The position numbers and the translations under genes were made by a program. Positions 47,667-59,042 of a stretch of 64,000 nt of DNA are shown here, piece by piece. Within the stretch, counting starts at the first letter, position 1, and each line of letters starts with the position of its first letter. Source of the DNA: Apodospora peruviana (lineage: Eukaryota; Ascomycota; Sordariomycetes; Sordariales; Lasiosphaeriaceae). Location of the stretch: positions 3,472,001 through 3,536,000 of the forward strand of contig JAUEDM010000004.1 of the NCBI GenBank assembly GCA_033439685.1. The letters are read 5' to 3'. The notes under the pieces were generated by a model, which was given only the letters and a program-made list of their open reading frames with translations, searched no databases and had not been told where the DNA came from.

Positions 47667-50521
47667 TCACAGCAAATTTTGCTCCCACTCAGGAACCCAG
47701 CGTTTAATTAACACATAACCGTCATCCTAAACGAAAATTAGTTAGGGGGGTGTTGCTGCTAATATGCATATATAGGTAGCAGAGGGCTGTCTTACCTGAT
47801 ACTCGAAGTCAATTTTGTAGAAGAGCAGAGTTTCAACGTCGAGATGGCGGAGCGACATGCGGGTGTACGTAGGACGCCCGTTCTTCGCTTTTTTTTCTAG
47901 CTCGAGTCTTTCGGCTTTCCTAACCTTCTCTTTATCCATAATAAGCTTAATCTCCTTCTCGTCAATGCCAGCATGGATTAGATCCTGTTGTAGGCGGCAC
48001 TGGTACTCCTTTTCCCTGAGCTCGGCCTCCTCCTTCTCCTTTTCGATGCGCTCCGCTTCAATGGCCTTGTACATCGCGACGGTTTCCTCGGCGTTCTCTT
48101 CTCTGGACTTTATGCCCAGGTATTCTATTCCGAGCTTTTTTGACTCTGTTGAGCCATTCGTAGCGTTGCCATTGGCGGCGGGTGCTGCTGTCGCGGTCTG
48201 GTGAGTCTCTTTTTGAGCGGAGGGTTGGGGGGTTGAGATAGGTTGCTTGTGGTCATCCATTGACGGGAGAGGTTTTCGAGCGGTACCATTGCCGGAGCGG
48301 GGGGTGGCGGCTTGGGCTGCATTTGCAGACGATGCCTGTCTGGTGGTGGCCTTTTCGGAAGAGTCACCTTCTGTTCCCTGACGTTCGGGATACAGATCAA
48401 AAAGTTCCATGTCGATGTTGTCCTCGGCGTAATTTGGACGCAAGGTGCCCGTGCGGTTCCGCGAGCGCGTTCCGTAAGGTGAGGCGGTTTCGAGCTCGGC
48501 GTCTTTCTTCTCTTTTTCGATACTTTCCGCTTCCATGGCCTTATACTCTTGGACCTCGATCTCAGCGGTCTCTAGGCCTGTCGACGGCTCTTTGGGGGCC
48601 GCAGCCTCCTGTCTTGATGCCTCGAGCTTGTCATCAAGACCCTTCAAGACAGTCTGAACCTGTTGTACAATTGCCTTTCTCTTGGCACGTGCGTCCTCAT
48701 ATCGTCTAGTGTCAAGTTCATCGAGCTCCAAGAGCACCTGTGACACTACCGTCTCTGACAGTTTTCGATGCTCTTTTTCCCTCCTCTCAGGATTCGACCC
48801 GGGATTTGCCGTGTATTGCAAGCATAGTGGTAGCAGTTTGGTGTTGAAATGTGACGCGATCTTGCTGATCTTGTCGATGACTTCCTCGTGTGCTGTAATT
48901 TTCCGAGTGTTGCTATCAGCGTCGACCGAGGTATCGTCATTCCAACGCCTAACAAACGGATCCACGACTTGGTTATCTCCTTCTGTGTAAAAGACAGCAT
49001 CATCCTTCTCTTATTCCTCTTTATCTTTCCCTTCGTCCTCAGACACGCCCACCGCCTCGGACGTAGAGTCACCATGGTCTGATCGACTAGTGTTGTCATG
49101 CCCGTCCTTATCCTCTTCCACATCTTCCGAATCAATCGCCGGGAGCGCAAATAGAGCAAGCTGTTCCTGGTGGCGACCGACATGGCGCTGGTATTGCTTC
49201 AACGAAGCGAGAGGCTCCTGACAGAGCGGGCAGCTCATCCCGTCCGTTACGTCCATCGGTCGTGCGCTCAGGCTGATCATGGCGTCCAACTGATTTGGCG
49301 GGATGGCGTTGCGGTGGAATTTTCCGAGATGCTCCTTACATTGCGAGGCAGAGCGAAATGTCTTGTCACAGCCACCCGGGCAGACGTATCTCTTCCAATG
49401 GTTCTGCAGTTCGTGGGAGGTCCACTCGTGGCGCCTGGAAAACTCACGCTCGGTCTGGGTACACTCTGGCCAGAGGCAGATGTACGGGCGAAGGTCGCCA
49501 AATACGTGGCGTCTGTCTTAAAGGGGTCAGGAATTCTGCTAGACCAGCTGCAGGAAGCTTAAGAAGGCGACACTTACCTCCAGGATATCGTACTCGAGGC
49601 CGTGATGATCATGAAACAGAACGGGCACTCGAATGGCCCCTTCTCGGCCTCCCTTGGCAGCGGAGGTACCTTGAGCGTCTCGCTCTCGGCAATCGAGGAT
49701 GCAAATGACGTGTGGGAAGCGCCCGAGTCCGAGATGGCGTCCTCATCCATGGCCGCCAGTGTCGGGTTGAAGCTAGGCTCCTTGGTTCCCTCGGGTATAG
49801 ACGACGCGACAGTGCTCACGGTATCCTTTGGCAAATCGTGTTCCACCTGTAGCCCGTCGCAGAGCTTTTGATGGTGACTCTGGCGATATTTGAAGTACTG
49901 GCGCCGTCGGGATATCGCTTTCCCTAGTCGCTTCGCAAGCATGTCCTCGACCTGGCCGAACTTGGCTTTCACGTGCTGAATGTCGTACGGCTCGTAGTGG
50001 TACGTGTCTGCGGTTGGGATGGATGCGGCAAATCGGTCGTGAGGCGCCGGGTTCCTGATAGCGACGCTGAGGCGCAACAGGCAGTTGATCACGTCGGTGA
50101 CGTCGGTCGCAATCTGGCCTAGTTCTGTCTCTGGGAAGGCATTGTCTTTGTTGCTCCCTCGGGCCGAGGCTGTGTCGTCGAAGACACCGTCTTCGTCGAC
50201 GTCCTCAAGCTCATCCCAAGGGGTCTTCTCGCCCGCGACAATTGCTGAAGCATCCTCAATTAAGCCTATCAGGTCTGCGAGCAACTCGATGACCTGCTTC
50301 CGTATGTGTGATGCATCTCTAAGACGGTACTCCAGGGAGCTTCTACCTGTCTTGTGCGCACCGATGTTTCCAGCCCATACCTTGAAGCGCGCCTCTTCCT
50401 CTCGAAGGGCTGCGAAGATTGCCTCGTTCGACTCATCACTTTTGGAGGACTCGGGTGCCAATAGCCGCTCGAGCACTTGCAGACAGCTCCTGACCGGGTT
50501 GGAGATGGTGGCGTCCGTCAT
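47667..50521 (-). CDS. C2H2 zinc-finger protein joined to a BAG domain, probably truncated
   Basis: Exon 1 50521-49578 and exon 2 from 49512 (donor GTAAGT, acceptor GACAG). The N-terminus (MTDATISNPVRSCLQVLERL) is a fungal helical domain. Zinc-finger motifs follow: FECPFC...WRRHVF, YICLWPEC...FSRRHEWTSH, YVCPGGC...CKEHLGKFH and CPLCQEP...RHVGRHQ. In frame after that is a BAG domain (EEVIDKISKIASHF, KLSETVVSQVLLELDEL, ARAKRKAIVQQVQ), an Hsp70 co-chaperone fold. A TAA at 49013-49011 separates the two parts. It is bypassed in frame if a 90-nt intron 49072-48983 (GTGACT...ACACAG, phase 1) is used. After a further intron (47795-47727) the frame meets TGA at 47669, at the place where a Trp is expected (KRWVPEWEQNLL-stop-HHT). 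Divergent from the DUF7580-like gene. Confidence 0.6.
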
Positions 50522-51012
50522 TGTGAGGCACTGGCTTCAAGGTAGGCCGTACTAGACTGCAGTCATTTGATAGTAGTAACACGGTAACACGAATGGATAT
50601 AATGGATAATGGAGTTTCAACCATCACCAAACCAGAGAGGGGTCTTCCTGCAGGCTACAGTGGGCAGCTCCTTGGCACGTGATGCGCGTCGAGATCAAAC
50701 CAGCCGCTGAGGGATATGGATCCAGTTAAAAGGGTGCATAGTCTCAAAGAGGCATGGTTGCTATCTTCCGTGTAACAACATTGCATGCGACCTGAACCGA
50801 AACGGGGTTTCTCTCAAGGCAACACTCCACAACCACATCAATATCTCAAGTTCGTAACATGTCCCGACGCACAGCCTGACTCGGGATCTCGAATGCTCAC
50901 TACCTACATTGCTCCGGATCAAATGAATATCACGCACATCGACTAGGAGAAAACCTTGTGGAATCCACCATCTCCTCGCTCCCCTCACTGCCTGGGTACC
51001 TAGTCATTGGCC
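50522..51012. promoter_or_regulatory. Shared divergent promoter of the C2H2/BAG and DUF7580-like genes
   Basis: 491 bp between two divergent starts. No TATA box recognised; GGTACCTAG lies at about 50996-51004, just before the plus-strand start. Confidence 0.45.
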
Positions 51013-52964
51013 ATGGCCACAGGATTCGAGGTCGCCGGTGTTGTGCTTGGCACCATCCCCCTGCTGGTCTCGGGATTGGAGCACTACGGCCAAGGGGTGC
51101 GCACCATCCAGAGATGGCGGAAATACGAGCGCGAGCTGCAGAGCGTCGTCCGCAACCTCAAAGACAGAGCGCGTAAAGCTTGAGAATGTCTGTGAGAAGC
51201 TACTCGATGGCTTAGTTCCGGCGTCAAAGATCGACAGGATGGTCGCGGACCCGATGGGCAAGCTTTGGCAGGAGAAGGAGACACAGCAGAAGATCCGAGC
51301 CAGGCTATGGAAGTCCTGGGACGTCTTTGAGGAGACGGTCAAGGCCATGAACGACGCCATTGAAGCGACGATGGCAAGACTGAGTGATGGAGGCGCTAAG
51401 GTATCAGCAACTCCAAATCGAATGGACTGTAGCGGTAGAACTAACGTTGCTCTTCCTTCAGCCAAAGTGGTCGGACGGCTCCTCGGTCGTCAGGGAGCTG
51501 AAGCGCGCAACCTTTACGCTCAGCCGGTCTACCTACACTGATCTCCTGTCCACCATTAGAGACGGGGTATCGAACCTTGAGTCCCTAACCACAATCAACC
51601 TGGACCTCGAGCCACAACGGCGCGCGCGATCCCACGTGCGTTTCCTGTCTATCCTCCGCGGTCTCTCCTCCAGCATGTACCGTGCCGTCCGCTCGAGTCT
51701 GGTATGCGCGTGTAAGCACCGCGTCTTGATGCGTCTCTCAACCTGGCCGGCCGAGATCACACCAGTCGACGACGACCAAGACATTGTCCAAGACCTCAAA
51801 TTCCGCCTGGCTCTTTTGTCGGAATCAGCTCTTTTGTCGGAATCAATACACTCGACCCCGTCACAGGTGCTGGCGGAGGATCTACACCACTGGGAAGAAA
51901 TTCTCCTTCAGGCAAAAGCAGCAGCGGCCGTCTCCCAGGTTCCATCAGTTGCCAGCGCCGTCTCTCCAGCTTTCTCGATGAGCATCTCTAATTCTGCTGC
52001 GTCGGCGATAGCAGCAACGCAGTCTGCCAAGAGACGAGGCAAGACCGTCAGCTTTGCCTCCTTCCGTTCAACATCGTCGTCGACAACGACAACAACAACG
52101 ACGACAACATCTGCTACACTCGTCCAGGGGCAAGACCAGACAACCGTAATGGCCAGCGCGATGACGCGAATGACTATCGAAGCGACAAGTGTAGCCATGT
52201 TTAGTTTCGGTTCCAGCCTCGACCTCTGCGGAGAACTGAGAAAGACGCCAGAAAAACGGAAAGCGGACTGCTACGGGATGGTTTTCGACCCCGAGAGCTC
52301 CCAACAACAACCCACGAGGAGCTACGCCGTCTACCCCGTTCCCAGTAGCCTGACCTGTTCCAATCCTCACATCAACACGAATAGTAATACCAACAATTGG
52401 CAGGTAGTCTCCCTGAAAGACGTTCTTGAGGGCCGCACCAACTTGACTCCGCTAGGCTACCGCCACCGCCTCCAACTGGCCGTCTTCATTGCCAGAAGCA
52501 TCCTGCAGTTCTACAAGACGCCCTGGCTGCCAGACACACCAATCAGCCGCAATATATTCTTTGTCCAACACCAAAAATCGCAGTTCTCGTACTACGAGCA
52601 CGCTTTCGTTATGGCCGAGAGCAGTCCTCCCGGTACCAACTCGCCGTCCTTGCCTATTATTAGGAACCCGACCCTATTAGCGCTGGGGATCCTGCTTATC
52701 GAACTCATACACAACAAGACCATCGACTCGCTGCGGACGCCGGAGGAGGGGGCTACTGGGTCAAGTCTTTTGTCGGACTACATGACCGCCCGCCGGCTGT
52801 TGAGCGAAGTGTACCAGACCAGCTCGAACTACGGCAGTGCGGTGCGGCGGTGTATTGACGGCGAGTTCCGGATGCCGGTGCTCGATTTGGATGACGAGGA
52901 TTTCCGGCAGGAGGTGTACGCCGGCGTTGTTGCACTGCTGGATGAGGATTTAAGTCGTGCATGA
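51013..52964 (+). pseudogene. DUF7580-like fungal protein gene with a one-base frameshift
   Basis: ATG at 51013 opens MATGFEVAGVVLGTIPLLVS, the hydrophobic N-terminal helix typical of this fungal family. At 51160-51162 (CTCAAAGACAG) the frame breaks and would stop at the TGA at 51181-51183. Reading on with one base fewer gives TERVKLENVCEKLLDGLVP, the family's next block. An intron 51401-51461 (GTATCA, CTAAC branch, TTCAG) leads to a second exon to 52964 with ELKRATFTLSRSTYTDLLST, NLESLTTINLDLEPQRRARS and a C-terminal pseudokinase-like part (YRHRLQLAVFIARSILQFYK, LLALGILLIELIHN). Full length would be about 629 aa. The rest is well preserved, so the break is recent or a sequencing error. An 18-bp tandem duplication is at about 51809-51846. 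The role of the family is unknown. Confidence 0.75.
51808..51846 (+). repeat. 18-bp tandem duplication in coding sequence
   Basis: GCTCTTTTGTCGGAATCA occurs twice back to back, encoding ALLSES twice in frame. It is typical of replication slippage. Confidence 0.85.
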
Positions 52965-54291
52965 TTAACCTGGATATATTGTTTGGACAAGGTAGATAGA
53001 TAAAAAAGACGACAGGAGTTTTGAAAGTTTGATTTGACGCCAGACCTCTGGGAAGGTTAAACTATGACCATCGTGGATTCATAGTTCACCCTAAAGCTAC
53101 TAATCATACATGTCCATGTGTCATGGACTTCATGGCCTCCTGCCAGCTGAGTACCTAAGTATATATATCTCCATCCGCCTGAAAACAGTGCTAGTGGCAA
53201 ATCAGTAATGGCATTGGTAGAAATGCAGGCAGACGTCGACAGGACTTACTCACTGTCTCCATATACAATGTCCGTTGACCTGTTGAACCCTGCTAGACAT
53301 AGTTATGAGCGTTTAAGATGTCGGCCGATATATCAGACACGAAGCCATGCCACCCACCGCCTGGGTGGACTGTGGAATCATCGGCACTGTGTCGATATTG
53401 TCGGATGTCCCTATTACTCAAAGCTTGAATCGACACTGCCGTCTCCGGTTCTACACAAGGCGCAAGACTGCAAGATTGATATCCCCACTTCTAGGACATC
53501 TATTCTCCGCTGTGTCATGGACCTTGTGCGACATGCTTGTCAGATCCGGCAAACTGCTTGGTCTGGAACATCGGACGGCCACGGCTGGCAGCGGCCCTTA
53601 TATGGCGATTTGGACAAACCAGGCGCCACTAATTTGGGAGCCGATCTTTGTGGTCCGAACCCCGAATCTGATCTTGGAGGGATCTTACGATGTCCGATCT
53701 TATGTCGATCTCCTACCGTTCTACGACGGCAGTTCGTTAGGCCACCTGACGCAGTCCAATCTCCAACTTGTGCCTGAATACGGTAGGCTGAGATGTCAGG
53801 TCGCTTGGGTGACGACAGCAAGGATCAGGTTTGTTCACATACTGCATCGCCGCGTCACGCCGAAAGGTCTAGGTTCTAGGGAGCTCGGGTGATCCCATCT
53901 ATTTCGAGTTGCGTTTTGGGCATGTGTCATGAGCTCAGACTTGGCAATGGAGTCCGATGGTAACCATTTGACGGCTCCTACGAATCCAAACAGATTAGGG
54001 CCGGCGCGAACGGTTTCGGATCGCGGTCGAGTATGTAGCCAAAGTCGGCGTGGAAGAAGTGGCCGTCCGACTTGGGTTTCAAGTTCATTGGGTATCCCCC
54101 TTAGTAGAAGGGCCTTTCAAGGCGTCAGTGACTCACGAACTAATACCTAGGTATCTCTCGTCTCGACATGTGCTCGTCAGAAGAGATTGAGCCGAGAAGT
54201 GGCAATGAAATTGACAAACCGCCAATCATTGACAGGATCTCGACGGAAAGCCTGAGAGGTGAGTTGCTGGCATGTAATGGTCTTGTAGCTG
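52965..54291. other. Intergenic region, 1.3 kb
   Basis: Open frames at 53208-53892 have no recognisable motif and unlikely composition. Motifs TACCTAAGTA (about 53152) and TACCTAGGTA (about 54145) occur. The right end is the promoter of the small (CAA)n-leader gene. Confidence 0.45.
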
Positions 54292-54348
54292 AGGGGAAAG
54301 GGAACCGAACTGGTCAAAGGTGATGTTTCTGTTTCGTTGGGTATAAAT
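54292..54348 (+). promoter_or_regulatory. Core promoter with TATA box and STRE-like motif
   Basis: AGGGG (54292-54296), a stress-response-element core, lies about 46 bp upstream of TATAAAT (54342-54348). A CT-rich stretch follows at 54356-54376, where transcription probably starts. This suggests a strong, inducible promoter for the small gene at 54747, giving a leader of about 370 nt. Confidence 0.55.
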
Positions 54349-54581
54349 TGCCGCGTCTTCCTCCTCTTCCTCTCGACTAACTCCTATCCAGCATCAACCA
54401 TATCTACTTCCAGAATCACAATCTCAAACCTAGATCTCAATCTCTCGTCTACTGGTACCTATAAACCTCACATCTCTTCTATTGTCACAATTAAAAGAAC
54501 TCATCTGACTTATTTGCCAGTTCGTCGCCGAAAGTTGGAGACCTGTGCTGTTATTGGCAACCACAGCAGCAAGACCTTACT

Positions 54582-54713
<132 letters not shown>

Positions 54714-54746
54714 AAATTCAAGAGACCGAGCATTCGATTAGTCACA

Positions 54747-54926
54747 ATGGATCAGACCTACATGATCAATGTTGATCCTTGCGATAAGAACCTTCGCTTC
54801 GCAGGCCTGGGTGTCGTTGCCTCACCACCATCCTGCCCTGGAAATCCACCCGCCATTCCAACCCCCGACCCATCTCCTAAGGTCGAACCTAAGTCTAAGG
54901 AGCCGACACCAGCCAAGACGGCATAA
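54747..54926 (+). CDS. Small protein, 59 aa, with (CAA)n leader
   Basis: The ATG has a good context (TCACAATGG) and the frame MDQTYMINVDPCDKNLRFAG ends Pro/Lys-rich (PSPKVEPKSKEPTPAKTA). It is the first plausible start after the CAA array and downstream of a clear TATA box. No signal peptide, membrane segment or known domain. The composition (Asp/Asn then Pro/Lys) recalls small stress- or development-induced fungal proteins, but no family was recognised. Confidence 0.5.
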   Translation: MDQTYMINVDPCDKNLRFAGLGVVASPPSCPGNPPAIPTPDPSPKVEPKSKEPTPAKTA

Positions 54927-56463
54927 TCACCGGCTCTCTCTGTCTTGAGTACCGTGACAGGGCTCACTTTGAGCCCTTGGGAGTTGTGCACGCCATGAGC
55001 CCATGAATACGAGTCGTTTGTGGACGTGTGGAATGGCCGCAACTCTGGGCTCCTCCTTCGATGGATAGTTGGAGCGTCTCTTGTCTAGTCGAGGTTATTG
55101 GTGGATACGGTCTCTCTTTTTGGCTGGATAGGGGACGGGTAATGCAACTTCCGGGTCCCTTGTCTATCTCAAGTTTTGCTGGCAGCTAGGTTTTGGAACC
55201 CGTAATGCCCTCGGTCTTTTCCAAACAATGACAACCACTTTCTGGGGCATGATTTTGAGTGTGAAGTCTATATTCGTGACTGGTGTGAGTCGGAACTGTT
55301 TTTCCTGCTCGCCGGCGCGAAGCCTGATGTGTTTCAGCCTCGTGCCCATCCCGCCATTGGAAACCAGCAATCAATTTATGAATTGAAACATAACCGGAGG
55401 CTCCGCGACTTGCATCCTCATCCCACCACTAGGTGAATGGATAGAAGCTACGGCAGGTTTCGATTGTGCAAGGAAAGACAGATATCCCTCGCGTCTTTTC
55501 TTTGTTCAAGGCTTATGGCATTGTCTTACTAGACTTCTTCGTTACGGGCGATGCCACAATAGGCTTGGTAACCACCCTGACACCCTTGCAAAATGACTTT
55601 ATCTTATCCGTTGAGCAGTACAAGTATAGTGGCCTATGGATAGATGGTGTCAGCTTACCAGACATGTGCCAATGTTTCGTTTACTGTGAATTAAGAGTTC
55701 TTGGCGACAATAAGATTACCCTTGCCTAAACAGAAAGATCATGGCGGCCATCGAGTATCTTTTACTCCGTGGCAAATGCCTCAACAGATACAGGAAAGCA
55801 TTCGTTATTGTCAAAGTAGACATCCTCTTCCACATTCCCGCCTTGTATTGTGATTTGAGAGAATTTTTGGTTATGTTTATCCTCACTGCCGCCAGCCCAG
55901 TTCCAACGCGAGTCAGCACGTTAACAAAGAGATTGACAAGTCCAGAAAACCACTCTTCCGGAAGCGGTCGGTTCTCTTTATTGATCTTACCTTAAAATTC
56001 CCGCGTTTCAATCCCATTCCGTCCTTTTGTTCTTCACAAACGCCAATTCTTCGTTTCCGAGTCCGTCCTCGCGGCAGTCTTGGGGCATCGTTTGCGCTTC
56101 CGGCTTTGGCGGCAAAATAAGAAGAAATATCACGAATTCTTGCTCCCTCTGACTACTTCGGCTAATGACATTCCCAGCACAACATTCAACGAAGTAGTTC
56201 CGTATGCGTCACTTGGTCGACCAGGCCCAGCCAAAGATTTACCTCCAACTGCCTAGGTTGAACGCAGGCGCGACGAACGAACACTGCTAAGCACTGAATC
56301 ACGAACCAGATTCATCCGAAGACGCGGTTCGGGCGCCCGCTCCGTCCAGACCAGAGCCAGAGGCGGATTCAAACCATTTTCAGACCACCTAATTCGACCA
56401 AAACCCTATTGGTAACTTGAGATCCCAGCAACACCAATTCGCGTAGCAACAGCAGGAGCAGAA
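54927..56463. other. Intergenic region, 1.5 kb
   Basis: No gene recognised. The right ~150 bp are the leader of the next gene. Confidence 0.5.
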
Positions 56464-58378
56464 ATGGCAGCAACAGCCACAATGGATGAACTCGGGAGCG
56501 ACAACTCACTTTTCGGCACTGAGCCCGATCTTGACTATAGTCAGCCAGAACTGGAAACAACCGACAACAAAAAGCGTCCCAAGCCGGACGGCGGCTTCTC
56601 TCCTCTGCCCAACTATGAAGACGACAGTGGCGAACCTGTCCACGGGGGCACCCCTGCAAAGAAACCGCGTGTCGACGATGCCGCCGATCTCTCACCCCTC
56701 TCCAACTACGAGGAGGAGGACAGCGATGTTCCTGTCGATGAGCACACCACTGGAGAGAAGCCACCTCTTGACACCACTGGAGATCTCTCGCCCCTCCCCA
56801 ACTACGAGGAGTACAGCGATGTACCTGTAGACGGAGGTAACCCAAGAGAGGAGCCACGTCTCGATGAAAATGGCGATCTTTCTCCTCATCCCGACTACGA
56901 CGCAGACACCGACGAGCCCAGCCCCAACCCCATCGGCGATCAGGACGACGGCTATCTCTTCTCCCTCCCAGATAATGGGAGCGATGACAATGACGGCAAT
57001 GACGCCGACCTGCCCGACTACTCAAATATGATCGGCCCGCCCGACGAGGGCGAAAACCGCAACCCTCCTCCAGGAGAAGGAGGCGACCGTTCCGACTCCA
57101 GCTCCAATTCCGACCTCCCCCGAGTCGGAACCCACGCAGCGACCGATCAAGTTACAATGACAGCCTCTCAGCTGCACTTCATGAAGCAAGAAATCCGCCG
57201 CCAGCGGAACGAAATCGCTCAATGGAAGGCCCAGGCCTTCAAGACGGCTTTCAACGAGCCGCCCACCTTCACCCAAGCGCAGACCAATGGTCTGAGAGCT
57301 AACCTTTGGGAACTGCGCCGAGAGACTTACGGAAACGAGCCACACGACCCGGTTGCTGCAGCAACCAGGAAGACGCATCTGCCCGGCGCGCTCGAGTTTC
57401 CCTACAACTATCCCATCGAGGACGCCGACATTCTGGCCCTGTTTCGCAAGCTCAAGCATAAGATACGGGACATGAGCACACTGGTCGACCATCGGCGGTA
57501 TCAGCGCTTGTTCACAGAACCCGAAGCGACTATGGACAAAGGAGGGAATCGTATCCGCCACACACTGGCCTGTCTCACAAGTATGGCGGGCGTCTATGCC
57601 AGAGCGCCGTTGACCGGTAAGACGCTTACGGACAGGAAGAAGTGGCAGTGTTGTCTTGAGGCCATGTTCTGGTATCTCCTGCGGCGCAGCGTGTTCAACT
57701 CAAAAACCGCGACCGACGCCGAGGCGCCGCAGTATAAGCGCGTTGGTTTTGGGCCTGCGGCGTTTCAGTACTTTTATGAGCTCGAGGGTGTGTCTTTTCT
57801 TATAATGTGTACACGGTCCATATTAAAGTGGTTGTCTGCTGACTTGTAGAAATAATCTAGATCTCGTCCGAAGCACCTACGTCGAGCTGCTCCCCGAGAT
57901 GCACGAGATGCGTGCGCGCATCGCCACCTTCCTCGACCGGCTGCACAACAGCGACCACCGGTTCGCGGCGACCCCCGACGCCGAGACGGTCAACAATATC
58001 TTTGGCAAGAGCGGCGTGCTGCATCTCATCGAGCCGATCAACATCGACACCTTTCTCGGCCAAGCCATCGAGGTGCTCTACATGGCGACCGATCTGGACA
58101 CCATGTTCCGACGCAGCCTGCCAGACTGGCGCCTGGAGCCCGATACATCGCTGAACATCACCGGGCTACTCGGCTTCGAGTTCAAGAGCGAGAAGATGGA
58201 GGAGGTGGGCCGGAGAGATGTCCCAAATCCAGAGGATTCTCCCAACTACCTGCACGTTACAGGTACGTTGGTTGTGGTCCCGAGGCTAGTGCGATTCGGC
58301 AACAATGAGGGCAGGGGGTACGACCAGGAGGTGCAGATTGAGAAGGCAGAGGTTGTTGTTGATGGCTTGCTCGAGTAG
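56464..58378 (+). CDS. Fungal orphan protein with four N-terminal acidic repeats
   Basis: Two exons, 56464-57787 and 57861-58378 (donor GTGTGT, acceptor ATCTAG, phase 1), give 613 aa; a start at 56482 is also possible. The N-terminal 150 residues contain four copies of (F/L)SPxxxYExD at about 45, 76, 108 and 139, spaced 31-32 residues. An acidic disordered stretch follows, then a folded helical part (MTASQLHFMKQEIRRQRNEI, LPGALEFPYNYPIEDADILA, WQCCLEAMFWYLLRRSVF) and exon 2 with LLPEMHEMRARIATFLDRLH. The helical part recalls uncharacterised fungal proteins in which a C-terminal globular domain follows a long charged region. Function is not known. Confidence 0.7.
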
Positions 58379-59042
58379 AACCCATGGCTACAACTGAATC
58401 TGAGGATGATCTAGTACATGTATCACCAAACCTCCCCAGTACACAACACAGGCAGGGTATATACACCACGGCCGGGACGGTTATTAGACCATAACATAGC
58501 AGAGTGGTGTTTAAGTATCAAAAAATGTGTATCTGTGCAAGATGAACGGGCCGTCATACATCGAAGAGCATAGGGGCGTTTCCTCGTCTACATGTTGGTA
58601 GACCAGCCCGGATTGGGAGAACCCGTACAATTGGCGCAGTGTGTAATTATCTCCACATACGTAGGAAAAAGGAGATCAAGATACGTACGAGTGAATAAAG
58701 TATACCCGTGCTAGATTATGTCGGTAGGCAATAGGCAGCGAAGAGTTGATTTGGTTTTTTTGTGGGCATGTCACCCGCTCAGGGGTCAGGGGCAATCAGG
58801 TGGTTGAGATCAGACCACCACCCGGCATTGCGCCTGCAGCTGCTTGTATTCATCCCGTCTGCACCAAACAGAAAAACATTTAAATCCATTCATATCGCAA
58901 ACCGTCTACGCCAACAGGGGTAGAGCACTGAAATAGAGTTCGTCCAGCGATAAACTTTCCTCAAGGCGCAACATTCACCCAAGTGACGCCAGTCCGCGTC
59001 AAAACAGTACAGCACCGCACATTTTGACACAAACAACCCGAA
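58379..59042. other. Intergenic region, 0.7 kb
   Basis: 3' flank of the orphan gene and promoter of the next. No gene seen. Confidence 0.5.

Noticed and set aside
53208..53892. Two overlapping plus-strand frames of 180-190 codons
   Set aside because: No domain, no splice partners and high Arg/Cys/His composition on both frames; likely chance frames.
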